Of a stretch of 21,687 bases of DNA, positions 1 to 9,870 are shown in pieces. The position numbers and the translations under genes were made by a program. Origin of the DNA: Anaeromyces robustus (Eukaryota; Neocallimastigomycota; Neocallimastigomycetes; Neocallimastigales; Neocallimastigaceae); NCBI GenBank assembly GCA_002104895.1, contig MCFG01000608.1, forward strand, positions 2,501-24,187, given 5' to 3'. Under the pieces are notes generated by a model. That model did not search any database and was not told the origin of the DNA. It was given only the letters and a program-made list of their open reading frames with translations. Position 1 is the first letter of the stretch. Each line of letters begins with the position of its first letter.

Positions 1-640
1 TATGTCCTTTCCTATTGTATATTAAATGAAAAATAAAGTTTATATTAATTTTTTTTTCTTATATTTACTTTTTCACTAATAATTATATTAGTCATAATTT
101 TATTCAATTATACTTTTAACAAAATAATTAAAAATAAATTAGTTAATTAAATTAGGAAATAATTAAAATATACAATATTAAAGGTATTAAAGGTAATTAA
201 TTAAATAGGAAAAACTGTTTTTAAAATTAGTCATTAAAAAAAAACAAAAAATATATGATTTAATTAAAAAAAATATAAAGTAATATTTAATTTTATTATT
301 AATTAATTATTTAATCATTTATTTATTTATATTTATTTATTTATTATAAATAAATTATTATTATTATTGTTGTTGTTGTTGTTTAATTTGAATTTAAAGT
401 ATAAAAGCAATAATATTTTCCATTTTTTTAATTATATTCAAAAAAAATATCTTCAATAGATCATAAATATCATAAACCAATATTGGTATATAGTAAGAAA
501 AATTTAGTAGATCTCTATTTTACTCACCCAAAAAAAAAAAATTGTTAAATGGAATAGAATTCGCTGTAAGGTAATGAAAGACGATTTAATTAATAAATTT
601 ATTGATTTATTGATTTATTAATTCATTTATTTCAATTGCA
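1..640. other. AT-rich intergenic DNA, no gene recognised
   Basis: This stretch is almost entirely A/T with short poly-A/T and TTTA/TTG runs (for example around 300-380). No open frame of useful length is visible. The only discrete structure is a perfect 12-bp palindrome, ACCAATATTGGT, at 476-487. The part after about 540 is slightly less AT-biased and leads into the decayed retrotransposon. Confidence 0.7.
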
Positions 641-770
641 GACGATCCAGGAATTACCTCTTCTACTGAAATTAGGAAGTCAATGTTCCGAATATCACTG
701 TAATATTTACTGTCTTCAAAGAATCAAAAGCTTGAAATATCGCCAAATTAAAAAAGAGCCACTTGGATGA
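600..770 (+). pseudogene. Short decayed coding-like stretch upstream of the RT fragment
   Basis: From about 605 a frame of roughly 55 codons stays open to a TGA at 768-773, and base composition rises above the surrounding DNA. The encoded peptide is Leu/Cys/Gln/Lys-rich and I do not recognise a domain. Its position directly 5' of the reverse-transcriptase fragment, in the same orientation, suggests it is a further part of the same degraded retroelement, but no diagnostic motif supports this. It could equally be unrelated sequence. Confidence 0.25.
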
Positions 771-773
771 TGA

Positions 774-1278
774 ACCTATATCTATCTTCCAAAGCTTTGG
801 TTAAAAGTTAATGGTCAATTTTCTGATTCATTCAGTATACTTAAAGGAGTTCGACAAGGATGTCCTTTATCTCCTATACATTTTAATCGGTCTATCAATG
901 ACTTCTTCAACGATTGCTTGAATAATAGTGTGAAAATTGATACTGAATATTGTTGTGGTGAACTATTTGCAGATAATATTGTTTTTTGTACTCCTAGTAG
1001 TTCTTGTATGAATAAACTTCTTCGCTCAGTTGGTAAATGCGCTAAGGACAATATGACGACTTTTGGAATTAATAAATGTACCACATTTGCTGTTGAACAT
1101 GAAAAGTCGAAATTTATTCATAGAGAAGACTCTACCTTTTATTTATCAGGAATTGCAATTTCTAAAACAGATAGTTATACTTACCTTGGTTATTCCTTTT
1201 CACAAAACTCTTGATTTAAAATTTATTATTAATAAAATGAAAAATAAAGTTAATGAGGCTTTGTTTTCAATTCAAAGT
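774..1278 (+). pseudogene. Non-LTR (LINE-type) reverse transcriptase fragment, inactive
   Basis: The + strand encodes a central piece of a LINE-type RT. In order there are PKLWLKVNG (about 789-815), GVRQGCPLSP (846-875), a CCG-x-x-FAD catalytic motif (FADN at 966-977), FGINKC and YLG (to about 1190). The frame then breaks: after YLG an extra T near 1191 moves the thumb region (IPFHKTLDLKFIINKMKNKV) into the next frame as far as about 1278, where it runs into a poly-T/A tract. Upstream the frame is closed by TGA at 771-773. The catalytic FADD has become FADN, replacing the second metal-binding Asp. Truncation at both ends, a frameshift and a mutated active site make this a dead copy. It is the same family as the minus-strand element at 12614-14115; both keep the unusual CCG just before FAD. 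Confidence 0.85.
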
Positions 1279-1446
1279 TTTTTTTTTTTTAATAAAAAAA
1301 TAAAAATAAAATAAAAATAAATAAAAAAAATAAAAAAAATAAAAAAAAATAAAAATAAAATAAAAATAAATAAAAAAAAAAAGTTTTTTATAAAAGAAAA
1401 ACTTTATAAAAAAGAAAAATATGATTTTAAATCTATTTTTCTTTTT

Positions 1447-1850
1447 CATATTTTTTTCCCACTTTTTTTTTAGATGGAATAAATAAAAGTGGTAAAAAAA
1501 AAATTTGGCAACTTTTTTTTTTATAATTTTTTTTTTTCGAAATGCCAAATTCTCCTAAAGGAGTTTAATTTAAAAAAAATTCATATTTTTTTTCCCACTT
1601 TTTTTTTAGATGGAATAAATAAAAGTGGTAAAAAAAAAATTTGGCAACTTTTTTTTTTATAATTTTTTTTTTCGAAATGCCAAATTCTCCTAAAGGAGTT
1701 TAATTTAAAAAAAATTCATATTTTTTTTCCCACTTTTTTTTTAGATGGAATAAATAAAAGTGGTAAAAAAAAAATTTGGCAACTTTTTTTTTTATAATTT
1801 TTTTTTTCGAAATGCCAAATTCTCCTAAAGGAGTTTAATTTAAAAAAAAT
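1447..1850. repeat. Three tandem copies of a 135-bp satellite rich in inverted repeats
   Basis: Copies begin at 1447, 1582 and 1717 with a constant 135-bp period and near identity, differing only in poly-T length. Each unit contains three internal inverted pairs. CCACTTTT pairs with AAAAGTGG, flanked by matching T and A runs. AATTTGGCA pairs with TGCCAAATT around a T-rich loop. CTCCT-AA-AGGAG forms a tight hairpin. The array follows an A/T-rich stretch (1279-1446) directly downstream of the truncated RT fragment. No plausible protein is encoded. Confidence 0.9.
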
Positions 1851-2030
1851 TAAATAGCTATTTAAATTATTAAAATATTTAAATAGCTATCATTATAAAA
1901 TTAATAATTAAAATTTTTTAATAAAAAAATATTAAATAAATATTTTTAAAAAAAAAATAAATATAAAATTTGTTTATATTATTAATTAATTTAAGTGTTA
2001 AGTGTTCAAAAATTAGTATTTTTTATTTGT

Positions 2031-2031
2031 T

Positions 2032-2070
<39 letters not shown>

Positions 2071-2074
2071 TTTT

Positions 2075-2125
<51 letters not shown>

Positions 2126-2126
2126 C
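2031..2126. repeat. (TTTA)n microsatellite
   Basis: About 24 TTTA units with one short T-run interruption near 2072. Confidence 0.9.
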
Positions 2127-2387
2127 TAAAATGATGTATTTTTTTTTATATATATATTTACTAAAGTAGTTTATTCAAAGTGGTATATTTAAAATATTTT
2201 ATTTACTTATTTTCTTTATTATTATAATAATTTATTTATTAAAATAGTTTATATTTACTTAATTACTTACTTTAAATTATACAAACGTTTACTAATGTAC
2301 ATCCATATTTATATTAATTGAAGAAGAAAAAAAATTATAAAAAACTATTAAGGGTTAGTTTAATTATTATATAAAATTAAAAAATAA

Positions 2388-2510
2388 ACAAATAAATAAT
2401 AAATAATAAATAATAAATAATAAATAATAAATAATAAATAATAAATAATAAATAATAAATAATAAATAATAAATAATAAATAATAAATAATAAATAATAA
2501 TAAATAAATA
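2388..2510. repeat. Heptanucleotide (AAATAAT)n array
   Basis: About 16 copies of a 7-bp AAATAAT unit, decaying into TTAA/AAAT steps after 2500. Confidence 0.85.
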
Positions 2511-2598
2511 ATTAAATAATTAATTAATTAATTAATTAATAAAATAAATAAACAAATAAATTAATAATAAAAATAAATTTAATTAAAATAACAAACAT

Positions 2599-2965
2599 GA
2601 TAAAATGAAATAAAACAAATATTAATCCCGATTTAATAACAATAATAATAGCGTTTTAATAGGCTTAAATGTACTAATAAAAATTATATTATAAGAAATT
2701 AAAATATATTATAAATAATAAATAAGTAGTAAAATAGTATAAATGTTAAATAAATAGTAAAGTATTATAAATATTAAATAAATAGTAAAGTATTATAAAT
2801 ATTAAATAAATAGTAAAGTAAAATTAGATAAAATAACAGATAAAATAAAATGAAATGAAACAAATATTAATCCCTATTTAATAACAATAATAATAAACGT
2901 TTTAATAGGTTTAAATGTAATAATTAAAATTATGTTATAAGAAATTAAAATACATTTTAAATAAT
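2599..2965. repeat. Diverged direct duplication of a roughly 120-bp block
   Basis: The block at about 2599-2720 recurs at about 2845-2965. Both contain ACAAATATTAATCCC, then TTTAATAACAATAATAATA, CGTTTTAATAGG and TATAAGAAATTAAAATA, with scattered substitutions. The copies flank the 28-bp tandem repeat at 2740-2822. No coding function is apparent. Confidence 0.8.
2740..2822. repeat. 28-bp tandem repeat, about three copies
   Basis: The unit AAATAGTAAAGTATTATAAA plus about 8 bp recurs; TAGTAA begins at 2755, 2783 and 2811, giving a constant 28-bp period. Confidence 0.8.
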
Positions 2966-3095
2966 AAAGAAATCGTGATAAAAAAAAAGGTATTTTAAAT
3001 ATTATATTTTTTATACTTATTATTAATGAAATATTATAAGAAATTAAAAATAATATATTTCTTTTATTATTTAAGACTATAACTCTATAAGTTAA

Positions 3096-3162
3096 AAATA
3101 AACTAACCCTGTATAAAGGGTTATGGCAGTATTATAGTTGGTTTAGTTTATTTATTAAATGA
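3096..3162. other. Nested hairpin-forming sequence
   Basis: TAACCCT and AGGGTTA (about 3104-3123) form a perfect 7-bp stem around a 6-nt loop. An outer pair, AATAAACTAACC and GGTTTAGTTTATT, brackets it with one bulge, so two mutually exclusive folds are possible. The left arm also carries the 12-bp inverted-repeat end shared with 2351-2362. The 3162-3440 region after it is plain A/T sequence with TATAT stretches. Confidence 0.5.
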
Positions 3163-3439
3163 AATAAAGTATTTTAAATGTAATAAAATGTAATGTATTA
3201 TATATAATGTATGACCCACATTGTATATATATGTAATAGATATAATTTAAATATTATATATTTTTATTATATAATATTATATAATATAATAATATAATAA
3301 AAAAATTGATATAATTATAAAAACGAAATTTATCAATATATTTTCTAAAGAGGACTATCTATATTATTTCAGTTAACAACTTACTTTATAATATTATATT
3401 AATTTAATAATTATTATAATTATAATATTATAATTATCA

Positions 3440-3545
3440 TTTTATTATCATATTATTATTATCATATTATTATTATTATTATATTATTATTATTATTATT
3501 ATATTATTATTATTATTATATTATTATTATTATATTATTATTTTA
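3440..3545. repeat. (TTA)n microsatellite with ATATTA interruptions
   Basis: Repeated TTA units interrupted by ATCATATTA and ATATTA. No other content. Confidence 0.85.
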
Positions 3546-3689
3546 CATTTTTAAAAGTATATATTACTTCAATATAAAATATCATTTATTAATTTGAAAT
3601 ACTATTAAAATATAATTATAAATAATACAATATTTTTGAATAAAACCTGTAATTAAAATTATAATAAGATAATATAAACCAGTATAATT

Positions 3690-3870
3690 ACTTTATTTTA
3701 AATATAATATAATATAATATAATATAATATAATATAATATAATATAATATAATATTATATAATATAATATAAAATAAAATAAAATGAAATAATATAAAAT
3801 AAAAATGAAATAATATAATATAATATAAAATGAAATAATATAATATAATATAAAATGAAATAATATAATA
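3690..3870. repeat. (AATAT)n and AATGAAATAATAT repeat block
   Basis: About 14 AATAT pentamers (3702-3775) give way to AAAATGAAATAATATAAT units repeated four times up to about 3870. Confidence 0.85.
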
Positions 3871-3947
3871 TCATAATTAATAATTTGAAATTATTAGTTA
3901 AAAAACATTGAAAATTATAATTTATATTTGATGTATCTTAAATTTTA

Positions 3948-3949
<2 letters not shown>

Positions 3950-4020
<71 letters not shown>

Positions 4021-4060
4021 TATAATAATAATAATTATAATAATAATAACAACAACAATA
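3950..4060. repeat. (AAT)n trinucleotide microsatellite
   Basis: About 30 uninterrupted or nearly uninterrupted AAT units, directly continuous with the AAC-containing minisatellite that follows. Reverse-strand frames through it are poly-Ile or poly-Tyr artefacts. Confidence 0.9.
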
Positions 4061-4386
4061 TATAATAACAACAACAAATAATAATAACAACATATAATAA
4101 CAACAACATATAATAACAACAACATATAATAACAACATATAATAACAACATATAATAATAACAACAACATATAATAATAACAACATATAATAACAACATA
4201 TAATAACAACATATAATAATAACAACAACATATAATAATAACAACATATAATAACAACATATAATAACAACATATAATAATAACAACAACATATAATAAT
4301 AACAACATATAATAAAAACAACATATAATAACAACATATAATAATAACATATAATAATAACAACAACATATAATAATAACATATAA
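4061..4386. repeat. Variable minisatellite built from AAC and ATATAAT modules
   Basis: About 20 units of CAACATATAATAA with alternating 13-, 16- and 18/19-bp lengths, created by one versus two AAC triplets and one versus two AAT triplets. A longer cycle recurs near 4151-4320 (long unit, short, short, long). One unit carries AAAAACAAC instead of ATAACAAC (about 4310). The six-frame translations are low-complexity artefacts. Confidence 0.9.
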
Positions 4387-4389
4387 AAA

Positions 4390-5160
4390 AAAGAGGTTTC
4401 GATAAAAAAATAAATAATAAAAATAAAATTAAGTCGTATTCAAATAAAAACATATTGTAAATGTGTATATGAATATGTTTTACATATATTAATTAATACT
4501 AATATAAAATATTAATATAAAAAATTTTAATAAATTAATATATATTATATATTATTAATACTATCATAACTAATGTATTATATTTTAATAATGGATATTC
4601 TATTTAGTATTATTCATTAAGACTTTGTAAATATTTTAAATAAGCATATATACAAATTAGGAAAAAAAAAATTTTAATTTATTAATAATTTGCTAAAGTA
4701 AAGTAAAACCTTATTTTTTACAATTACAAATAATAATATGCAATATAATAATATATTATTACATATATATATAATTAATAATTAAATACAATATTATATA
4801 AAAATAATTAAATGAAACGATATAAAAGTAAAACAACGTTATATTCAATTATAATATAACAAAATTAAACGTTAAATTATTTTTATCTATTAATTTTTAC
4901 TATTGTTCTTTTTATTTTATTTAATTCGATTATTTCATAGTATTTCCTTTTTAATGTGAAAATGGAAATAAAGTCAAAATAAAATTAAACGTTATAGATT
5001 TAAATAATACTTTTAAATCAGTATATAAAATATTAAATTTTATAAAATAATTATAATATTTTAATACATAATTTAAATAATAATAAACACAAGAAAATAT
5101 AATTAATAATTTAAAAGATTTTACTTATTATAGTAAAATATATTTTGTAGGTTTTATTAA
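4390..5160. other. AT-rich intergenic DNA, no gene seen
   Basis: Unique but almost purely A/T sequence. The longest open frames are short and none shows a recognisable motif on either strand. A few more complex stretches (4840-5000, with AAATTAAACGTTA occurring twice, near 4861 and 4982) do not resolve into coding sequence. Confidence 0.7.
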
Positions 5161-5164
5161 TTAT

Positions 5165-5335
5165 TTTTTATTTATTTATATAAATATATATTTATTTATT
5201 TATTATTAAATATATATATAAATATATATTTATTTATTTATTATTAAATATATATATAAATAAATATTTATTTATTTATTATTAAATATATATATAAATA
5301 TATATTTATTTATTTATTATTAAATATATATTTAT
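5165..5335. repeat. 38-bp tandem repeat, about four copies
   Basis: TTATTAAA starts at 5203, 5241, 5279 and 5317, giving an exact 38-bp period. Units consist of TATTTATTTATTATTAAA followed by alternating TA. Confidence 0.9.
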
Positions 5336-5885
5336 TTTTTTATATTAATTTTTATATTTATTATATATTTATTATATATTTATTATATTTATATAAAATT
5401 TAATATATAATCTAATAGAATGTATTATATATATATTATGCTTTTTAATTAAAAACTAGAAAGAGTCATCTCACTTTTTCTTTTTTTTAATTTTTATTAT
5501 TATATTCAAGTATATATATTTTCTATATTATAATATATTATTATTAAGAATGATAATATAATAAAAATATTTTAATATAATAAAAATATTTTAATATAAT
5601 AAAAATATTTTAAATAATATTATTTTTAGTTAAATTAAATATCCTTTCTTTCTTTTAAATTACTTTATTATTAATAAATAATATAAACATACGCCATAGA
5701 TTAATGTAAAGTTTTAAAATAGAAAAAAAAAATTTATATTTAATCAATATATATCATACTCTGTATCAATTGAATTTTTTATAGTTTACAAGTAGAATTA
5801 AAATATATTTATTAATTTATTTATTTTAGTAATAAAATATAATAACATTATAATAATAATATAAGTATTTTATCGATAAAATCTT
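5336..5885. other. AT-rich intergenic DNA with a small 19-bp repeat
   Basis: No gene is seen. Three copies of a 19-bp unit (AAAAATATTTTAATATAAT) lie at 5563-5612. The rest is unique A/T DNA. Confidence 0.7.
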
Positions 5886-5889
5886 TACA

Positions 5890-5937
5890 AATAGTAAATA
5901 AATAATAAATAAATAAGTAAATAAATAAATAAATAAG

Positions 5938-5973
<36 letters not shown>

Positions 5974-5995
5974 AAATAAATAAATAAATAAATAA

Positions 5996-6054
<59 letters not shown>

Positions 6055-6057
6055 GAG
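5890..6057. repeat. (AAAT)n microsatellite
   Basis: About 40 AAAT units with occasional AAGT or AAT interruptions. The reverse-strand Leu/Ile/Tyr frame is an artefact of this repeat. Confidence 0.9.
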
Positions 6058-6440
6058 TAAATCAAAAAAAAATAATAAAATAATTTTTTTTTTTTTTTTT
6101 GTTACAAAAGCATAAAAAAATAAATTAATAATTTATTTTTTTTTTTTTTATGAAAAATGATGCCATAATTGATATTAAATCATTAAAAAAAGTAATCAAT
6201 TATTAATATATTATAATAATACATTATTATATATTTAAAGTATAAATTTATATATTGTGATTTCTTTTAATATATGAAAAGAATTAATATGTTTAATATG
6301 TTTATAATATATTAATTTAATTTATCATTTAATTTTACTTGGGAATTTCTTTAAAAAAATTTAGAATTTCTAAAAATTAAAATTTTATTATATTAAAAAA
6401 TTTATTTTTAAAAAAAATAAATATTAAAAATACCAAAAAT
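6058..6440. other. AT-rich intergenic DNA with homopolymer runs
   Basis: Two T-runs of 12 or more (about 6087-6100 and 6136-6149) and unique A/T sequence. No gene or RNA motif is seen. Confidence 0.65.
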
Positions 6441-6735
6441 GGATAAATGAAAATGAAAATGAAAATAAAATAAAATAAAATAAAATAAAATAAAATAAAA
6501 TAAAATAAAATAAAATAAAATAAAATAAAATAAAATAAAATAAAATAAAATAAAATAAAATAAAATAAAATAAAATAAATTAAAATAAAATAAAATAAAA
6601 TAAAATAAAATAAAATAAAATAAAATAAAATAAAATAAAATAAAATAAAATAAAATAAAATAAAATAAAATAAAATAAAATAAAATAAAATAAAATAAAA
6701 TAAAATAAAATAAAATAAAATAAAATAAAATAAAT
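6441..6735. repeat. (TAAAA)n pentanucleotide microsatellite, about 53 units
   Basis: A nearly perfect TAAAA array about 270 bp long (from about 6464), introduced by TGAAAA units and broken only once near 6577-6583 (TAAATTAAAAT). The near-perfect state suggests recent expansion. The flank 6736-6940 is plain A/T DNA. Confidence 0.95.
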
Positions 6736-6940
6736 GAAATAAAAAATGACTAATTAAATAAAAATATTTTTTTATAATAATTAAATAATTAATTTATATA
6801 TTTATAATAATATAATATTTTAATTGAACGCTTTAAACTTATTAATATTATATTATTATATTATTAAGTAAAGAAATAAATTTATTTTTTAATAATTTTT
6901 TTGTTCTTTTAATTTAAATTAATTTAAAAATTTTAGTTTA

Positions 6941-7000
6941 CTATTATTATTATTATTATTATTATTACTATTACTATTATTATTATTATTATTATTATAA
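6941..7000. repeat. (TTA)n microsatellite
   Basis: About 19 TTA units with two CTA variants. Confidence 0.9.
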
Positions 7001-7039
7001 TATTAATAATTTACTTACCATAACTAAAATAAATTCATA

Positions 7040-7075
7040 AAATAAATAAATAAAAACAATAAATAAAAAAATTAA

Positions 7076-7118
<43 letters not shown>

Positions 7119-7182
7119 GTAAATAAATAAGTAAATAAGTAAATAAATAAATAAGTAAATAGATAAATAAGTAAATAAACCA
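7040..7182. repeat. (AAAT)n microsatellite with AAGT variants
   Basis: About 27 AAAT units, the distal half alternating with AAGT. No coding content. Confidence 0.9.
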
Positions 7183-7249
7183 ATAAATATCTAATTATTA
7201 TAATTGTTATAATATTAATTATAAAATAAAATATTTTATTTGAAAATAT

Positions 7250-7660
7250 ATTATATATAAATTTAGATATATAACTATGCTGTTCTTCCTAGGAAGGAAT
7301 TTTATCCATAGAATGCCTGAGTGTAATAAGATAAGCAAATATGGATGCCATGATGTTACACTATTGTATGTGTAAAATATTAAATTGAGTATTATTTTGC
7401 AATGATAATGCTTGTTTAATTTCTAAGTGTATTTTTAATCGAAAAAAAAAACTCAAAATGATTTCTGGAAAGGAATCACTCTTCTTTTCGTTAGGTACAA
7501 CTGCTGATTTATATATTAAGCTGATTTTTAGATATTATTTAGGGTAATAATGTTTGGAAAAGTTAGGAAATATACACAATGGTAATGCTTGCAAAAATTC
7601 TCAGTATTATATTTTTATAGATTTCTTTTATATTTTATTTATTAGATAAATCATTAAATT
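7250..7660. other. Compositionally complex island of unknown nature
   Basis: This 400-bp stretch is clearly richer in G/C than the thousands of bases around it, and it lacks simple repeats. It contains the palindrome TTCCTAGGAA (about 7287-7296), an AATGCTTG motif found twice (near 7405 and 7582), and a 32-residue open frame at 7277-7375 (+) starting MLFFLGRN and containing two Cys. I recognise no protein or RNA family. It may be a decayed gene or transposon fragment or an uncharacterised RNA. Confidence 0.3.
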
Positions 7661-7679
7661 AAAATTTATTTATTTAAAT

Positions 7680-7818
7680 CAGTAGTAAATATTTCATTTA
7701 TAAATATTTAAGTAGTATAAATATTTCATTATTATAAATAATATTTCATTTATAAATATTTAAGTAGAATAAATATTTCATTATTATAAATAATATTTCA
7801 TTTATAAATATTTAAGTA
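7680..7818. repeat. 52-bp minisatellite, left part of an interrupted array
   Basis: TAAGTAG/AAG marks units at 7709, 7761 and 7813 (52-bp period). Each unit contains ATAAATATTTCATTATTATA and ATAAATATTTAAGTA. The same elements build the 49-bp array at 8230-8530. Confidence 0.85.
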
Positions 7819-8225
7819 AGGAGTGTTCCATTTCACAATGTTGCATCACACAATGGGGCGCATAATTACAAAAATAAATTAAATAAATAGTTAAATAAAT
7901 AATTAAATAAATAATTAAATAAATAAAAATATAAATAATAAAGTAATAAAATTATTTAATAATATTTTTTTTTATTTAATATTTTAATAATTAAAGAATA
8001 AAAAAAAAATATTTATTTATTTTGTTTCTTTTCTATTCATTTATTTATATATATATTTTTATTTTATTTATATATATATTTTTTATTAATTTATTTTATT
8101 TCTTAACGTGGCTTTCATAATTTGTGTTAAAAAAAAAAAAAAATTATTTTTTAATTTATTTATTAGGCGCCTCATTACAAAAATTTAATATGCGGCCCAT
8201 TTCATATTGCAAAATGCAACACATT
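7819..8225. mobile_element. Candidate foldback/MITE-like insertion with inverted ends
   Basis: AATGGGGCGCATA at 7852-7864 matches the reverse complement of 8189-8201 at 12 of 13 positions. TTGCAT (7841-7846) also has its inverted partner near 8214-8219 on the outer side, so G/C-containing inverted ends lie about 340 bp apart around an A/T interior with poly-A/T runs. The segment sits between two halves of what looks like one minisatellite family. It has no transposase, so it would be non-autonomous. Exact ends and target-site duplication are not clear. Confidence 0.4.
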
Positions 8226-8229
8226 CATT

Positions 8230-8530
8230 TAAATAGAATAATTATTTATTATAAATACTTTATTAATAAATATTTAAGTAATATAGATATTTCTTTATTA
8301 TAAATACTTTATTAATAAATATTTAAGTAATATAGATATTTCTTTATTATAAATACTTTATTAATAAATATTTAAGTAATATAGATATTTCATTATTATA
8401 AATACTTTATTAATAAATATTTAAGTAATATAGATATTTCATTATTATAAATACTTTATTAATAAATATTTAAATAATATAAATATTTTTAAATAATATA
8501 AATACTTTTAAGTAATATAGATATTTCATT
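8230..8530. repeat. 49-bp minisatellite, right part of an interrupted array
   Basis: TAGAT recurs at 8284, 8333, 8382 and 8431, an exact 49-bp period. Units read ATAGATATTTC, TTATTATAAATACTTTATT, AATAAATATTTAAGTAAT. The array becomes degenerate after 8460. Confidence 0.9.
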
Positions 8531-8559
8531 AATAAATATTTCATTATTAAATACTTCAT

Positions 8560-9290
8560 TTATTAAAAAACACCGTCAATTAAAAAAGTATTAAGTTAAT
8601 ATTCTTATTAAAGGATCATTTAATATGTAAATGAAAAAAAAAAAATAAAATAAAATAAAATAAAATAATATAAAATAAAATAAAATAAAAATAAAAAACA
8701 TTATATTACATACTAAATTCTTTAGTTTTATCTTTTCTTCAACTAAATTTATAATAAGCTTATCTTATTTTTAATATTATTCAGTTTTTTATTTATAATG
8801 ATATTTAATTTTTACTTTTCTTTTTATTATTATCTCTTTTATTGATATAACGTTTTTCTATTATTTCTAATGTCTCTCAACATTGGACTATTATTATTGA
8901 CATGATTGGAAAAAATTTTATTGTTCCTCTGTATCTTTTATTACTTATATTCATTTTAGATTTTTTTTGTATTATGTATTCTTTATTTAAATAAATTTAT
9001 AATTCACATGTACGTTTACCTTTAAATTAATTATTTCAAATAAATATTAATCCTACTTTTAAAAATAAAAACATTTTTCTGTGTCAATATTTAATAAGAA
9101 AAATATTTTATATAGTTTAATGAAGAATTAGATGGAAATTAAAAATATTCTGAATGTGGTTGAATTAATATTTTATATTTATTAATCATATTAGAGCAAT
9201 ATTTTAATATATTTATTAATCTTTATTATTTAAAAAAAAAAAAAAAAGTATCAAATATTAATAATTCTAAGAATAATTAATTAATTGGTT
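8560..9290. other. AT-rich intergenic DNA, possible decayed sequence at 8720-9000
   Basis: An AAAAT microsatellite lies at 8637-8692. The part 8720-9000 is pyrimidine-rich and less repetitive. One + strand frame (about 8845-8993) is open for nearly 50 codons and encodes a hydrophobic peptide with HWTIIIDMIG, but it has no start and no recognisable family. I cannot support a gene here. Confidence 0.5.
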
Positions 9291-9485
9291 ATGAAAGTAA
9301 ATATAATTTTATCAATCATTATGAAAGTATAAGTTATAAAAGTAAATAGAAGTTTTTATTAATAATTATGAAAGTATAAATTGTAAAAGTAAATATAAGT
9401 TTTTATTAATAATTATAAAAATAAATAAAAATTTTATTAATAATTGTAAAAGTAAATAAAAACTTTTATTAATGATTATTTACAT
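9290..9485. repeat. Degenerate tandem repeat of about 45-60 bp
   Basis: Four or five imperfect units of AAAAGTAAATA, AGTTTTTATTAATAATTAT and GAAAGTATAA, with length variation between units. Confidence 0.65.
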
Positions 9486-9679
9486 TATTAATAAAAATTT
9501 GGAAATATTAAAATATACTTTATAATCATAATAATTTATAAAATTAATATTATATAATTTTTACTTATTTAAAAAGAATAGTAATATATAATATATGGAA
9601 TTAAAAATAAAAAGATTTTTATTTTTTTTTATTAATATTATTAGAATTATTGACTGATATAAAATGTTTGTTTAATTTA

Positions 9680-9701
9680 AATAAATAAATAAATAAATTA
9701 A

Positions 9702-9788
<87 letters not shown>

Positions 9789-9870
9789 ATAGATAAATAA
9801 ATAAATAAATAAATAAATAGATAAATAGATAAATAGATAAATAAATAAATAGATAAATAAATAAATAAAT
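9680..9870. repeat. (AAAT)n microsatellite with AGAT variants
   Basis: About 45 AAAT units, the distal third interspersed with AGAT. Confidence 0.9.

Larger units (their letters stand above)
2351..3110. other. Segment bounded by a perfect 12-bp inverted repeat
   Basis: AGGGTTAGTTTA at 2351-2362 is the exact reverse complement of 3099-3110. With four or five G/C in otherwise nearly pure A/T sequence, this match is unlikely to be random. The enclosed 760 bp hold only simple repeats and a duplicated block, with no coding capacity. It could be a small non-autonomous (MITE-like) element filled with repeats, but I see no clear target-site duplication, so this is tentative. Confidence 0.35.

Noticed and set aside
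574-642. GTAATG...TTGCAG looking like a 69-bp intron
   Set aside because: Joining the flanks gives stops within about ten codons, and no coding exon is recognised upstream.
2348-2362. Telomere-like TTAAGGGTTAG
   Set aside because: Only one imperfect unit is present, so it is not a telomeric array; it is better explained as one of the inverted ends.
3922-4453. Long minus-strand frames of repeated Leu, Tyr, Val, Ile and Cys
   Set aside because: They are translations of the AAT and AAC minisatellite in several frames at once; all frames are open because the repeat lacks stops on that strand.
5826-7183. Minus-strand frames of LFIYLFIY repeats (5826-6065, 6995-7183; likewise 17953-18153)
   Set aside because: They are AAAT microsatellite artefacts without stops, not proteins.
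8230-8470. Regular 49-bp repeats resembling a CRISPR array
   Set aside because: There are no unique spacers between repeats, no cas genes, and the context is eukaryotic; it is a minisatellite.
8845-8995. Open + strand frame containing HWTIIIDMIGKNFIVPLYLL
   Set aside because: It suggested an integrase-like core, but it is under 50 codons, starts after a stop without ATG, and lacks catalytic residues.
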